Below are positions 1 through 13,172 of a DNA stretch of 64,000 bases, piece after piece. The translations under genes were made by a program, and so were the position numbers. This DNA comes from Pampus argenteus. Taxonomy: Eukaryota; Chordata; Actinopteri; Scombriformes; Stromateidae. Position 1 is the first letter of the stretch, and every line of letters begins with the position of its first letter. Below the pieces are notes generated by a model, which saw only the letters and a list, made by a program, of their open reading frames with translations, made no database searches and was not told where the DNA came from. The stretch lies in the NCBI GenBank assembly GCA_036937835.1, contig CM072866.1:10215501-10279500 (forward strand), written 5' to 3'.

Positions 1-1993
1 GCTCATGTATGCGTATCTAAATGAGGCGAGTAACTGGGGAGGTGGCATATTAAATGTGTAGCAGCGGTGGAGGAGAGGGTGGGGGTAATGAAATGACTCA
101 GAAAGCAGTGAGGAGGGAGCAGTTTGAGGCGGAGAGGAATGTGTTTAATTTGCAGACTTGTGTGATGGAGAGATGGAGAAAGAGGAGCAGTGAGGCGCTA
201 CACCTCTAAAGTTGTTAACTCTCATACATGACCTTTTGTCGCCAAGGTGTGACAACCACATGTTTGGAGGGGACGAGACCCCGTTGGCCGCCCCCCACAT
301 GCAACGATGCATCTGAAAGTCACCCAGCTGTGTCAGTAAAAGTCTCCTCCTAAATATTTGGCTCAGACATCACCCACAAGAACACACACACACTCTCTGT
401 GTGAACGCAAAACAGGGATTGTGAGGATGTAACACATATAGATATTACAAACCACAATTTGTACCATTTTTGTTACCATTTTCTGCTTAAGCTGTCTCCT
501 ATAATTAGCTTAATTTAAGCCGACATCATTCTTCCTAGATACAAAGCTCAGATCAAAGCAGTAGTACAGCGTAGAGGCAGCTTTACAAGGTACAGTACAG
601 TGTGATCCATGTGATACATGCCTCCCTTCTAGTTCTCCCTGAGTGGAAACAGAGAGCTGTGATTTTTCACCACCGACCGGAGGGTGACAGCCTGTTATGT
701 GCGGTAATCCTCCGGTTTTCAGCTTGGATGTGCTTTAGGATGTGCTGCGGTTTTTATAGCTTAGCTGAGGTGTTTCTGAGCTCAGACTTCATAAACCATA
801 TCTGATATTATCCTGACATACCGTGGTCATTTTCAACTGCCGTATGTAGGAGATGTTTTTATTTTATGTTATGATCGAACAAAGGAATTTGGATGCCTTT
901 TAAAAATAATGCAGGTTAGTTCATGTGTTAGTGTGCTTTTTAACCGTTGTCAGCTTGTTAGAATCAGTAAATCCTCTGGTTTTAACTGGGATGTCTTGTA
1001 AGATGTTGTGGGGTTTTCGGAGATGAACTTGAGCTATTGCTGAAGTGGGCTTTCTTAAAAAAGTAAAGGATGTTATTGTGATTTATTAGCCACAGATAAA
1101 GTTAAAGACGTGTATGGTAGGTACATCATCAGAGCAGTATGTCTTCAGCTTTAATCACCCCCCAACATGATCTTTATAGATATGGATTTATAAATGTTGC
1201 TTATGGCGTCTCAAATAACATGCAAGTCACAAATAACATGCGACTTGCATCACATTTTTAACAAAATTAAAAGTGATGATTTGTTCAAGCAAGATCCAAA
1301 TTTATTGGACACTGAAATTAGTAGAAACTGCTTGTTCCCTGTAAAGTGGAAAATTGTAAAAGCATAAGTTATAATAATAACCAACCTTATCTTTATAGCA
1401 CTTTTGATTGTTAGTTAATGAGATAAACATGCAAAAAAACACCTTTCCTTTGTGGTTAAAAAATATTTTTCCCCACACATAACTTTGTTCCCTGTTAAAT
1501 TGTCTGCAAGAATAAAAAAAAAACAACTTCTCATTTAGAAAATTTCTTCTTTGAGAATCAATATTAATTCAAATGTCAGTCACATTTCCTTGAGGTCTTG
1601 TCACAGTTTAGTTGACCACACAGCTAATAAAGTAGATATCATCTCTAACTGTACACCTCCGCCGGATGCTCGGCTACAAAGGAAGCCCAGAGGTGGAAAT
1701 ACTCTCCAGTGCATATCCTTGAGCCTGATTTATTATATGTGAGTTTGGATTAGACTCAAATACGTTTTGTATACCTCCTGCTCCAGCTCCATGTGAACAA
1801 CAGATTTATAGAATATAAACACAAAGTGGGGAGTGTAGAAAAAAAAATAAAAGTCTGCATTTTAAAATTAGACTATCCTACAAACAAATAGTCTTAACAG
1901 CACAACTCATCCTGTGGTTACAAAGTTGAGACATTTAATCTAATTGAATGTGGCGTCTAATTCCTCAAATTCTGCTTTTTTTTTCTCCCACAG
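1..1993 (+). other. cxcl12 intron (3' part)
   Basis: AT-rich DNA running into the acceptor at 1992-1993, with a pyrimidine-rich run just upstream (about 1974-1990). No exon with the chemokine CXC motif or a signal peptide was found here. The short ORFs in it have no recognisable domain. This is inferred to be the intron between coding exons 2 and 3. Confidence 0.6.
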
Positions 1994-3924
1994 TGCCAAG
2001 CTGAAGAGCAACAGGGAAGTTTGCATCAACCCAGAGACCAAGTGGCTGCAGCAGTACTTAAAGAACGCCATTAACAAGTAAGAAAAAAACTCTCTCCGTC
2101 TCTGAACAGACACGAGCATCACTGACAAAGACAGAAATGAAATACAGCCCTCGTCTCAGCTGAGTTTGGAGCTTGCAAAGAAGAAATAAACCACTGTTAA
2201 AAATAACCATTTCTCATTTTCTTGCTGACAATTACTCTCTGAAATCGTTGACTTGGTTGATGTAAGCAGCTGAGTTATTATCCGTGAAATTATTAGCATC
2301 AAGTAAGAATGGTGATAAATATCCCAGTGGTATGTCTGCTTCCTTCGTTCTCACAAGCGTGTGTGACTTCAGCCAAGACTTGCTGGACAATCAAATCCGT
2401 CATTGTGTTCATCATTTTTACCCTCTCAGCTCGCACTGAACACAAAGTGTGTTTTTAACATGACTTTATTTTAAAGGTATTTTCCACATAAATATCATTC
2501 GATTTCACATCACGCACAGAGTTGTCATGGTTTAGGAGCAGAACTGTGAGAAAAAAATGTTCATATTAAAAACTGCATCAGTATCTAATGAGCTACGCAG
2601 TTAAAATTGCTCATTCCCTATTGAAAAAAAAACAAATGCTCCCAATATGTCTGGCTGTGATTTTTGTCAGGCTGCATGTCTGCATGTCTTCAAGCACCAT
2701 AAACGCTTAAAGTGCACAAATAATAAAGCAATTTATGAGGGTTTACAAGATATTGTTAATTGTCTTAGCATGAATATAGAATTTTAAGGAAATGCTGCAG
2801 TCCTGATGTTATCACAGTTCATTGAAGCAAACTGTTACCACCTGGAAGCTCAGACTCTAATATTCAGCCTGCTGTAAGAGTCTTTTGTATGTACGAGTCC
2901 AGTTTTCAAAACATTTCCAGTGTATCAGTTGAGAAGCAGCCTTATTTGAAGGCTTTTTTCACTCTAAAGGTGACAGGAGAGAGAGAGAGAGAGAGTAACT
3001 TTAACAACTCCACCTGTTCACACCAAACTCCTGTTAGAACAAAGAGAAAGCAGCAAAGCAGTAAATGTTACGACCCTACAAACGCATCCTTTACATACGT
3101 AAGAAATATTGCGCTCGAAAGCATGTAGTATGTGTGTATATGTTCTCACATGAAAGGAAATCACAACCTAAATTCTTCTCCTTTTAAACCTTTGTTTATA
3201 GAGGGAGGAATTTCTTTTTAGCGTGGCTGCTCTTTGTCAGTATCACCTTGTTTCGTGTTTAGTTACAGTTGAACATAAATTATATTTATATCCTGATGTT
3301 CACCTATCAAAACAGTTTGCCAACACCTGAGGCCTAGGGGTTAAGCACAACATGTGCGCTCTTTTTCTTCAGTGCCCTGCTGCATATTCAGATCTTCTAT
3401 TAAGGTCCTTAATATCCTCCTTATAACCTTTACCCTTCCTAAGGCTTACATGCATCAACAACATCTTTTAATTAAAGACATGTCACTTTTCTGCATTAAA
3501 ATGTCTTAAAATGACTAGACTTGTGTTAAATATTTTGTTTGAGTTGTGTACATATGTTTCCAATAATGTTAAAACCCAGAGAAATATGTAATTTTAATCA
3601 AGGTAACCATTTGTTTCATTTGACATTATATCCCCATTAACCCATTTTGTAACACAGTAATCCGGTAAAGAACAAATTTATTAATATTATATGTGCTACT
3701 ATGATAAGTGGCTCATGCCAGTCACCAAGCTAATGCATAGCTACGGCAACATATGTGGTAAGGTTACGTTAGCTAACATTACTTGCAGCTGTTTCATTAG
3801 AATGAAAAGACATAAAAGTTTTATGTTATTCTGGAGCCGGACTAACTATCATCGACTGACATTTGTTATTTGATCTTTCTCCAGGGTGAAGAAATCCAGA
3901 AGACGCAATAACAAGAAGAACTAA
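1994..3924 (+). CDS. cxcl12: C-X-C motif chemokine 12 (SDF-1), last two coding exons, 5' part off the window
   Basis: Secreted chemokine, ligand of CXCR4 and ACKR3, guiding cell migration and homing. Two exons are visible. Exon 1994-2077 follows a cacag acceptor and encodes the end of the third beta strand and the C-terminal helix: AKLKSNREVCINPETKW followed by LQQYLKNAINK. It carries the last conserved cysteine and the ETKWLQQYL helix typical of fish Cxcl12. It stops at an AA/gtaag donor. Exon 3885-3924 (ctccag acceptor) keeps frame and adds the basic tail VKKSRRRNNKKN, then TAA at 3922-3924. If the donor is not used, reading runs AAC AAG TAA and ends at 2081, which would give the short alpha-type form. 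The exons for the signal peptide and the first cysteines are not in the window; I looked for the CXC exon upstream of 1994 and did not find it. I cannot tell whether this is the cxcl12a or cxcl12b ohnologue. Confidence 0.9.
2078..3884 (+). other. cxcl12 last intron
   Basis: GT (2078-2079, as gtaag) to AG (3883-3884, as ctccag) intron that keeps the reading frame. It contains a short GA run near 2979-2994. No further structure was recognised. Confidence 0.75.
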
Positions 3925-4520
3925 AATCAGGGGATGTACACCATCAGGCATCCTCAGGTCAAACCTGTATACCTCCCTACTACTGCTCTGGATGTATGTA
4001 AACACGCTGTATGCACCCATCCACCTCTCTAGACCACTTGCAGAACCAGCACTTCACCGCCAAACTGTGCCATTCCCAGCACTCTCTGGACGCACATGCA
4101 GTGCACCTCCACGTTAGCACCGAGTCCAATTAAGTCCAATTACACCGCGCCTGGGAATGATGGGACACATGTTGATGTCAGATATATGAGTGTGAGTGCT
4201 GGGTGATTGGCACAAGAGAGAGAAAGTGTGTGTGAATGTGCTTCACATGAACTAACTGTGTGTGTGTCTGTTTAAAGTATTTTTTTACTTCACGCAGCTA
4301 TAAAGGGACAATTTGAGCTTTCTGTCTCACACGCAAGGCTTTGTGGGTAATGCCACCTTCACTTCATATCAGATCGACTATAAATATAAGCTACGGACTG
4401 AGATATACATTCACATCAATTTCCTCTCCTCCTATGACTCTGTCGGCAGGTCCTGTTGATATATAGGCCAACTCAAATGTATCAGTTATTCTCACAATAA
4501 AACAAGTTTCTCCACTTTTT
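3925..4520 (+). other. cxcl12 3' UTR with polyadenylation signal
   Basis: Sequence after the stop at 3924. The first good AATAAA hexamer is at 4496-4501, which suggests cleavage near 4515-4525. Further AATAAA hexamers occur downstream (near 4959, 5736 and 5899, and two near 6920-6942), so longer 3' UTR forms are possible, as cxcl12 transcripts in other vertebrates often have long UTRs. Boundaries are inferred. Confidence 0.5.
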
Positions 4521-5323
4521 TTTTCTTATGAAATTATTTCTGCTGCAGGTTTTAAAAACGTATATTTTAGATGCAAGTTTTCTAAACTTAAATGTAAAAG
4601 CCTCTTCTGATAGGAAGTGAAAGTGGCATTACTCCAGGGGGGTCGGGACAAGTACTGCTTTGTCCTGAAGCTGGCTGCACCATCGGGAACAAAACCGAAG
4701 CTCACACAAACTACTAAGAAACCAGCACCGATCTTATGGTGCTATATATTCAGTATACAGGCTCAGAGCCATTTATATTATAAGATTTCACTGTTTATTT
4801 CATGCAAGATTGAAGATGGGTTGTTGTGACTCAAGTGTCTTGAATTTTGTTTTTGCCTGTCACATAACAAGATAATTATCAGTCTGCAAAATGGTGCTGT
4901 TGTTTGAAAAATGACATACAAAGCTGACGTTAAGGCCATACTGTACTGAAAATGGAATAAAACATATATCGATGCAGCTTTTCATTGATTGAACGTGTCA
5001 GTAAATAGAGACCAAATATTTTTTCAGTGACACACTTAACATTAGGAAACCTATGAACCTCCAAAAACCTCCACTTATATCATAATTCCTTGCATTGTTT
5101 GACTTGTTGGAAATGGTTTTCTTACTGTACATCAAACGGACTGGGTAAATATGTCACGCCAACAGAGCAATTTACCTGCAGTATTTTCATACCAACACCA
5201 GTCCTTGGTAGGAATGAAAAGCTAATAAATTGTCACATAAAACAGCTGATTGATAAATGTCACAAAGAGAAAGTTCATGGTGGCAAAAACAAAGCTTTTG
5301 ATTATCCTTTTTTATATACATAT

Positions 5324-5324
<1 letters not shown>

Positions 5325-5371
<47 letters not shown>
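5325..5371. repeat. (TA)n microsatellite with CA interruption
   Basis: Alternating TA with a short acaca stretch near its left end; the pure TA run is about 5333-5371. Such tracts are length-polymorphic and can extrude cruciforms. Confidence 0.9.
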
Positions 5372-5374
<3 letters not shown>

Positions 5375-8300
5375 AGCCACTTTATTATAAAATGTATTTT
5401 AAATGTAATTGTTTTATTTTTATATTGTGTATCTTACTAAATGCTTTTTTTAATGCAACGTACAGTAGGCGGTAGCTACTAAATGAAGGCTATTCCATAA
5501 AGTGCAAGAAACAGTATTAAACTTAATTTTTAAGGTTTCATGCAATATTTTACGCATGTAATTTGTAATGATTTTTTTTTTTGAAAATATGGCATGACAC
5601 AGTATGTAATACTGTAATATCTTTAATTTCGCCTACAAAAATCAGCCAAACAAATGAAACATTGTCTTCCTGCTTTGCTGTTCTCTCCAGTTTATTTCCT
5701 AATCAGCCAATCAGAGATGTACCATGGATGAACTGAATAAAATGTGTGTCTGTCCAACACATAGTTATTGAAAACAAAAGCCGCTATCATTGTGTTACAT
5801 GAGTCAGAAATGTATTCAGCTCAGACCCCCCCTCAGTTGTTCCCATCAAACACTTCATTTGCTTTTTTAACGTTTTACTGAGGTTGATGTATGATGTGTC
5901 AATAAAGCCACTGAGCCAAAACAGAACAAAACCTGTGAGTTGAGATCCAAGCAACCAACATGTGCTTTCAATTTGGACACTCCCAGCAACCCACGGGCTT
6001 TCTTTTCAATTTCGCTCAACTGCTGCCATGCCGCTAAATTGGGGCCCTTTTTCCCTTCTAAAATTGTTATGGAGGTCCCGGTGGTTATGGTCATTGTTAT
6101 GTTTTTTGTTTTCTTTTGTTTTTACATGGTGATGACTGCCTGGTTACAGGTGGTAATCCTATCAGTTCACAGCTAATATATGCAATAATCCTGTAAGTGT
6201 AATTGATTTCCCATTAATGTAATCGAAGTTAATGGCCATTCATTTGATATAATTATACTAATTTGTACACATAACTATGCAATGTTAAACATTTAATATT
6301 ATCTATTGTGTGAATTCATTCAAACCATCATCTACTCCTAAATTTGATTACTAACCACTGTTGTTATTATAATGAGATAAAAATGTACAAAAGATAGTGT
6401 TGAGTTCAACCTTCTTGCTGTATAAATGTGATAATTATGACAATTACAGTAAAACTTTATTTTACTACTTACTTTACTTACATTATTGAGAGAGTTATCT
6501 TTCATTAATGATTTATGTGAACTGAGTTTAAATGCATTTAATTTAACCCTTGCGGCGCCACTCTATTGTCCCTGCAGAGCATATTTAGTATGATCAACTT
6601 GTGTCTGACACGTTTATTATCATGCATACTTGGCATTGGACCTTTTACAGAAAAGTGTATTCAGACTAAATGTTCACAACAATTTTACATGTCAACACAC
6701 ATTCAGGTTGACATTCGCTGGCTATAGTGTGTTGATAAATGAATCAAAGTTGAGTGCATGTGTTCTACATTGGATCCTGAGACAATGTGAAATAACTTTG
6801 TCTTTTGAGGCAGCTTTTGACACATTTTCTTCATATACGTGGTTTATTACCTTTTGTATTATCACTGATTGTAAACCAAGAGGCATTATTTTACCTATGA
6901 TACTCAAGCCCTTTTTTTTTCAATAAAGTCCTATGAAATAAAATCAATTGTATGTGTTTTTATTTAAGAGAGGGAGAATTTCACATCATAGATTATCTGT
7001 CAAACATAGAGTTTGTTTTTATTTATTTAAAGCTACATGAAGTGCTTTATGACCATAAAAAATCCAGCACAAATTTACAGAAACCAAATATGCTTATTAA
7101 GTTGTTGGTGTTAACCTGTCGGCCAACAAATACCTACTTACATACTTACTTGGATTCATATTTCAGCTCACTCGACTCAAATCCAATATTCACTTTGTTC
7201 CACAAGCTCCTAAGAAAAATACATTGGTGGTCATTGGTTCCACTTTCTTCACTAGTCACTAGTTTATTTTGGCTCATGGCCATTTGGTGCCTGGTAAGTA
7301 GCGTGCACAATTAGTTTGTCTGAAAACAGCTGGATACAGTTTTATATGGGAGGTTGGTGGAAGCCGCAGGACTCAGCCATACAGTCAATGTGGGTGCTTG
7401 GGGAAAAAAAAAGGTACAGGATACATAACTGGGCAGTGGTTTCCGCGACCTCTTTGACATTACAATGTTAACAAAACAAAAATATCTGTTGATGCGGTTT
7501 TGAGGTGGAAAATGCCCAGCAGAAGTGTCTGGACAGGTTGAGAAATTTCTCTTTCAAGAACCGTCATGACGAGTTGCTTACTGACAGGAATAAAAACTGG
7601 CTGTGCCACACCTCAGACAGGTGGGATGAGTTTTACTACAGACCAGACGTCCTTCTGGATGTTCACCAAAATAAACCAACTAAAACAAAAAAAGCCATCA
7701 CTAGGCCAAACCCCCAGCAAACAGTTGTGCATTGCATTGGAGCAACTACTTTTGGGTTTAATGAATAATTCAACAAAGCTATCGCTTGACATTTTAACTT
7801 GGAACTGAAACTTATTCAGCAAATCTCTTTTCTAGTATGTCGGTAAAGAGGAAGGGCACATGTAAAGCCTATTTAAATCACTGATATTTTAACACCTGAG
7901 GTTTTAAAAGTATTCATCTGTGCTGGTTCATTATTTGCACACAGCGCCAGGGAGCCCATGCAGCTCTACGAAACTGTCAGCTCTAATAAAGTGGAACCAT
8001 GTACAGCAGATTCATTTCATGGTACAGCTCTCTCGTCTGACCTGTGTGTAGATACATACGAGGAACATGAGACACGGTTTGGACGTGGACCAAGAGGTTT
8101 ACAGGGTCAACGTTGGATGTTTGGGCCTTTTGGGCACATTCAGAAATGATTATGGGATTTCTATACTGTGCTTACTCAGCTGAGACCCGGCCAGGATGAA
8201 GGTGGCGGACACGTGTACAGAATGTTTATTAATATGTGTTTTAACAGACACAATGCTGTGATCCAGCTCAGCTGAGGAATCTGTAGTCTTTTACAACAGG

Positions 8301-9379
8301 AAAAGAAAATCTAACCAAACACAGAGAGGCATAGGGACAGTGTGTGAAATGTTCATAATAATGTTAGATAAAATATTACAAGTCAGTTGTGTGTAATAAA
8401 ATGTGTCCAGTGGGCTAATTAGAGTTTCAATCGGACATGCACAGTCCAGCTGAGTCCTATAAAAACACAGACTGATGAAAAGACATATCAACAGATGAAG
8501 CAAACCAGTAAATCTTGACTCAAATGGTGTGGGACAATTGGACCTCACATGCAGTTCAAGAGGAAGATGAAGAATATGCAATGGAGTGCACTACACTCTG
8601 CACACTTTCATGTCAAGGACCCCGAAATTGATACACAGTCGCTATTTGATAAGATTTCCCTCCAGGGACCACCATCTGCAGAGATTTTGGTTGTTAGATA
8701 TAATTAAGACCAGAATTGAAACATAATTAGTTAGACAGAAATCACCTGTGTGTAGTCAAGGAGGATCAGTTGATTGCAGTAAAAATACACCTGTTTTTGG
8801 AAAGTCCAACTTCATCTGACATTGAAGAATCTTTCTCTGTTAATCAGTCTCAAAAGAGCCCCATTAAATCTTCTTTGATTAAATGTTGTGAGACATTCAA
8901 ACATGAAAACCTCCAAGTGGGAGGGTGAACTTAATCATTAATAAAACGGAAAAACCTTTGATTGACAAAATAGAGCATTCACATTTAAAGGTAGTTTATA
9001 GGAAGGCAGAAAATGTTGCATTATCGATCCACATAATAAAAATAGGGTGTGGTGACTTTAAACTTTAAACTCTACTGTTTATTATTGCACCTGCGTTAAA
9101 TAAGATGGTCAACTGAACACCTAAACGGTAAAGAGATATTTCCTGTGAATCTCATCTTGAATCACAGCACTGCTTCACTCAACACACAGCAGCCTTCAAC
9201 TTAAATCACCTGAGACAGAAGACATAACCAGGTTGGACAACAAATTGCACAGCTGATTTGGTCCTGGAGGTTGTTGGTAATCCGGTGTGATTTGAGGCTC
9301 TTGACTGTACATCTTTGAACAACTTAATACGCAGCCCACTGAATGAAAGCTAATAGGAAACATGCTGGCTGCGTTACCA

Positions 9380-9402
9380 CGCGTGTGTGTGTGTGTGTGT
9401 GA
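9380..9402. repeat. (GT)n microsatellite
   Basis: A cgcgtgtgtg run of roughly ten GT units followed by gacagagagaca. Confidence 0.85.
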
Positions 9403-11163
9403 CAGAGAGACAGGATGTCAGTGGGACGCGTTCAGATTTTTCGGTTTCCTGAAGAAACTTGTATGCACACACGGAAATGGCTTAGTTAGTTAGTTAGTGA
9501 GTTGATGGTTCAATTCTCCGCTCTTTGTGTCCTTGAGAAACTCACTGAGTCCTATTTGCTTACAGTGGCAACACACTGCATATCCAGTGCAATTTACAAA
9601 AGTTCAGAAAAACTAAAATATAATGTTGTGCGAAGCGAACACCCTCAAACACATACAGGAATATGTTGTCAGCCGTTTGGTACGGATGCAGAATTTATGC
9701 TTTGAAGGAAAATTTAAATATACACATATGAACACAAGCACACACACGCAATATCAGCGCATGCAAGCACATAATGTTTTAACTTTCTAAATATAAATAT
9801 ATTTATTGCCCTTTTCTTATAATGGCCATTGCTACACTATCAACAGGCCTGTGGAAAAGGCTTGTATTAGCCTAAATAATAAATAATGAGAACGGGAGAA
9901 TCTCACTTTCCTATATTCTAATTCTACATAAAAAATGTTGGTATTCAGCTGTAATCAAACTTTAATCTGGCACAGCGTGTACGTACACATCAGTGCAGGC
10001 TGACCACACAGTGATCCCTTCAGTCACATGCCACATACATGGAAGCCATAGTAACCTCCTATAGACAACCAACTCCAGGCTCAAACAAAGCAATCGCCAT
10101 TAACCCACACAGGCTCAAAAAGACAGCGGAGGTTTGAGTGGCCTACAGCGATGACTCTTTGCACCTGAAAGCAAAGGGGGGAGCAGAGGCCAGCGTCATT
10201 GTAGAAGGAGAGAAATAAGTATGAAAGAGTTCACAGTTCCAGCCGTCACACAAACCACATTTTCTCTGTCTCTATCAAACCAACAGCCATTATTATAAAC
10301 AGTTTTGGGGTTTGGGAATGTCCTCAGATCCATCATGGATGCATCCGAATAGTCAATGTTTCCCTGACCTCACAGCGGAGAAAAGGGTCACAGGCATCAC
10401 AGTGGTGGAAACAGGTTGATCACTGTTTCCATATAGGCAAATCCCTTATGTTTGAATGAGAGACAAGCAGGAGCAGAGGGGGGGAAAAGGGATAAAAAGA
10501 GATAAATATCATCATTTATCAGCAATGAGTCCCAATTGTTCCACAGCAGATAATAGGATGTAATACATCTTTGTTTATTAGCATATTCTGAAAAAAAAGG
10601 CTGAGAGAGAATGGGGCTGAGAAAGATCATCGTTCACGGCTCATTTTGAAAGACGTCACATACAAACAATGATGGTCTACAATGATCCCCATTTAATGAG
10701 TCATTCCACGGTGATGCAGGAGCAAGCGGACTGCGTCTCTGTTGCCTGGTTATCAGACTGCTCTGCTGGTATTTAACAGACAAGCATCATTAACTTACGG
10801 GAGAGTTAACTTCCTAGTTATGTCCGTTCATAAGGCAGTCATGCCCCGACCACTCTGACTCCACTGTATAAAGGTTTACAAACGCTGCTGATGAATACAG
10901 GAGGACAATTCAAATATCGAGAATTTTAAAATCTTTATGGTCCATTGTGAAACAAAAATCTCCTCAGTCACAAAACATGGGATCTGCTTCTAAAATATAT
11001 AATGTTATAAATTAAACTATCCATCAGTATATTATATACTATATTAGTTTAAATGTACTCCACTTTGACTGACTACTTGCATATTAGTGCATCGGTAATA
11101 ATAATCCAATGATATGCCTTTAATATACAATAGTGGAACTCTCACAGTAGTTGTCTACATTTG

Positions 11164-11212
11164 GTACTTCAATTCAATTCAGCTTTATTGTCATTATATT
11201 TGTGTACAACAA
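11164..11212 (-). repeat. Probable end of an interspersed repeat
   Basis: The string caattcaattcagctttat followed by tgtcattat and gtgtacaacaaaac resembles a sequence common in teleost genomes, read antisense as tgacaataaagctgaattg. Class is not assigned. The call rests on recalled similarity only. Confidence 0.3.
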
Positions 11213-13066
11213 AACATCAGCCCACAAAAACATAGCAGGGCTTTAATTTTAAATTAAGCATTTTTATTAGATTAAACCTCTTGAGACGTTTTTTTACATT
11301 GAAGAGCTAGGCGACATTTCTCTGATGAACCGCAGAGAGCAGAGTTCAGGCAAATCCGCCAACATTTCTCTGCAGCACATCATCATTTGCTCCCCTGAAG
11401 CTGCTTTCTCTGAGCTTCCTCATTGTTTACATTATTCCTAGATGTATTATTATGTTCACCGTCTGTTGTGTCATGTGTTTGAGTTTTTCAGTACATCTGT
11501 AACACTTTCTGGCGACAGACGAGACGGTGTGAATTTTGTCCTTGGCACTTTAGGAAGCCCTTCATCACTGAGGGTTCTCTGATAGAGCAGACAAAACGAG
11601 TCCATTCAAAAGTATTTCATTTTTAGCAGATTCGAGGAATGATGGTGACTTCTTCCACTTGCTATAAAATAAAATAAATGCAAGATTCAGTATAAGTCTG
11701 CTGATTCCAAATCCCTCATCAGCAAAACAAAATCATCAGATATTCTAGTGTAATTTAGAAATATTTTGTAAGAAAAAAAAAAAGCGGTTTGCTCTCAAGT
11801 TCGACCTGGTTTAAAGCCAATGTAAATAAATTATAATGTTACCAAATGTGTAAGTTCCTGCAAAGACAACAATCTAAGCAAGGTAACGACAAGCTTTCCC
11901 ATCTGTGCAGCATGTAGGGCTTTGGTCCAAAGTAGAAAACAAACAAGCTCCCAACATTTTCTTTTTCAGAGGGGTTATTGGAGTAAGCCTTCAGATTATA
12001 TTGGACTGGACTTTCCTGGCTGACCCTCAAGAGGTTAAGTTTTTCTCATACCCAACATGAAGTCCACATCATGAACTTTCTCTACTTGGGAAAAGGGCAA
12101 AGTAAATATGTGTTTCATATGTCTGTCTCATATGGCCTCATTTCATAGGTGTGATGTTAAATACAGTGTGTGGTCACATAGGTGGGACACAAACACCAAA
12201 GGAAGTGACCAAAGATATATAACTAAACTCCCATTCTCATTTGGACGTTGCAAACATAGTAGACACTGTACAGAAATGGCTCTCATGGATTGGACAGGAG
12301 GCAGACCGGGTCGTTCAGAGTGTTTGCCAAGAATTCAGACATATTTTCACCATTTATCTCCATGTGACTTTAAACCATAATTATGTATTTATATAAATTA
12401 ATAAATCTTACATGGATTCCTTTGAGATTACAGCTCTCTTCTGACCTGTTTTAAGAAAGGTAGCTATAGCATCAGGTTAAGAGATCCAGACTTATTAAAT
12501 GTAAGGTCACGAGTTCAGATCCCAGATGGGCTGAGAAATGTGGGTGGGAAACACACTGACACTTTTCCATTCTCTCACCAACAACAAAACTCTTCACCAC
12601 AATCTCTTACAGAGCTGGTCATTAATATGCGGTAACCACTCGTGCAGCAAGTTGTGACAAGATGACACACCTATCAATCAAATAAACACATCTCAGCATT
12701 GTTAATTAAGTCTGTTTTTTTGATAAAAAAAAAAAGGTTTTAAAATTTCACACAGCAGCACTCGTTGGAAATAACAGTTGTGGAAAGCCAAAAGGAGGCA
12801 AAATAAACTTGGAATTTTTATATAACTCATCTGTTTAAATTTTATTAGGCATTTATAAGGCTTAGAGTTAAGTATAATTAAGGGCGTGGCCTTTGTTATT
12901 GACAGGTTGCTACCACAGCAATAACGCAGGTTACCAGCATTACATGGTATCGTAAACTCAGATCGGAACAGGAGTACAGGCACAGCTGTCACTGTTTTAT
13001 ATTATTACTGTGTATTTTAAATTCATGAAAGTTAATTGTAATCTCTTGTTCGCTTAAAAAGTCAAA

Positions 13067-13172
13067 CAACCAAGATATCGAAGGCCAAAATACAAACTTG
13101 AGGCTTCAAAATGGGAGTCAACCAAAGGGTGACATCACAGTGGTTGCGTCTATTATTTTATACAGTTTATGT
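13067..13172 (+). repeat. Probable degenerate teleost interspersed repeat
   Basis: The block contains, in order, caagatatcgaaggccaaaa, aacttgaggcttcaaaatgg, gggtgacatcacagtgg and tatacagtttatg. This order matches a dispersed teleost repeat I recall (gacgtcac in the middle, tatacagtctatgg near the end), with several substitutions. No target duplication was found, so class and limits are uncertain. Confidence 0.35.

Noticed and set aside
6543..6556. TTAACCCTTG motif like a piggyBac terminus
   Set aside because: No matching inverted CAAGGGTTAA partner within a plausible distance.
7505..7768. 87-aa ORF (ENAQQKCLDRLRNFSFKN...)
   Set aside because: No family recognised, no flanking splice signals forming a gene; length is within chance expectation.
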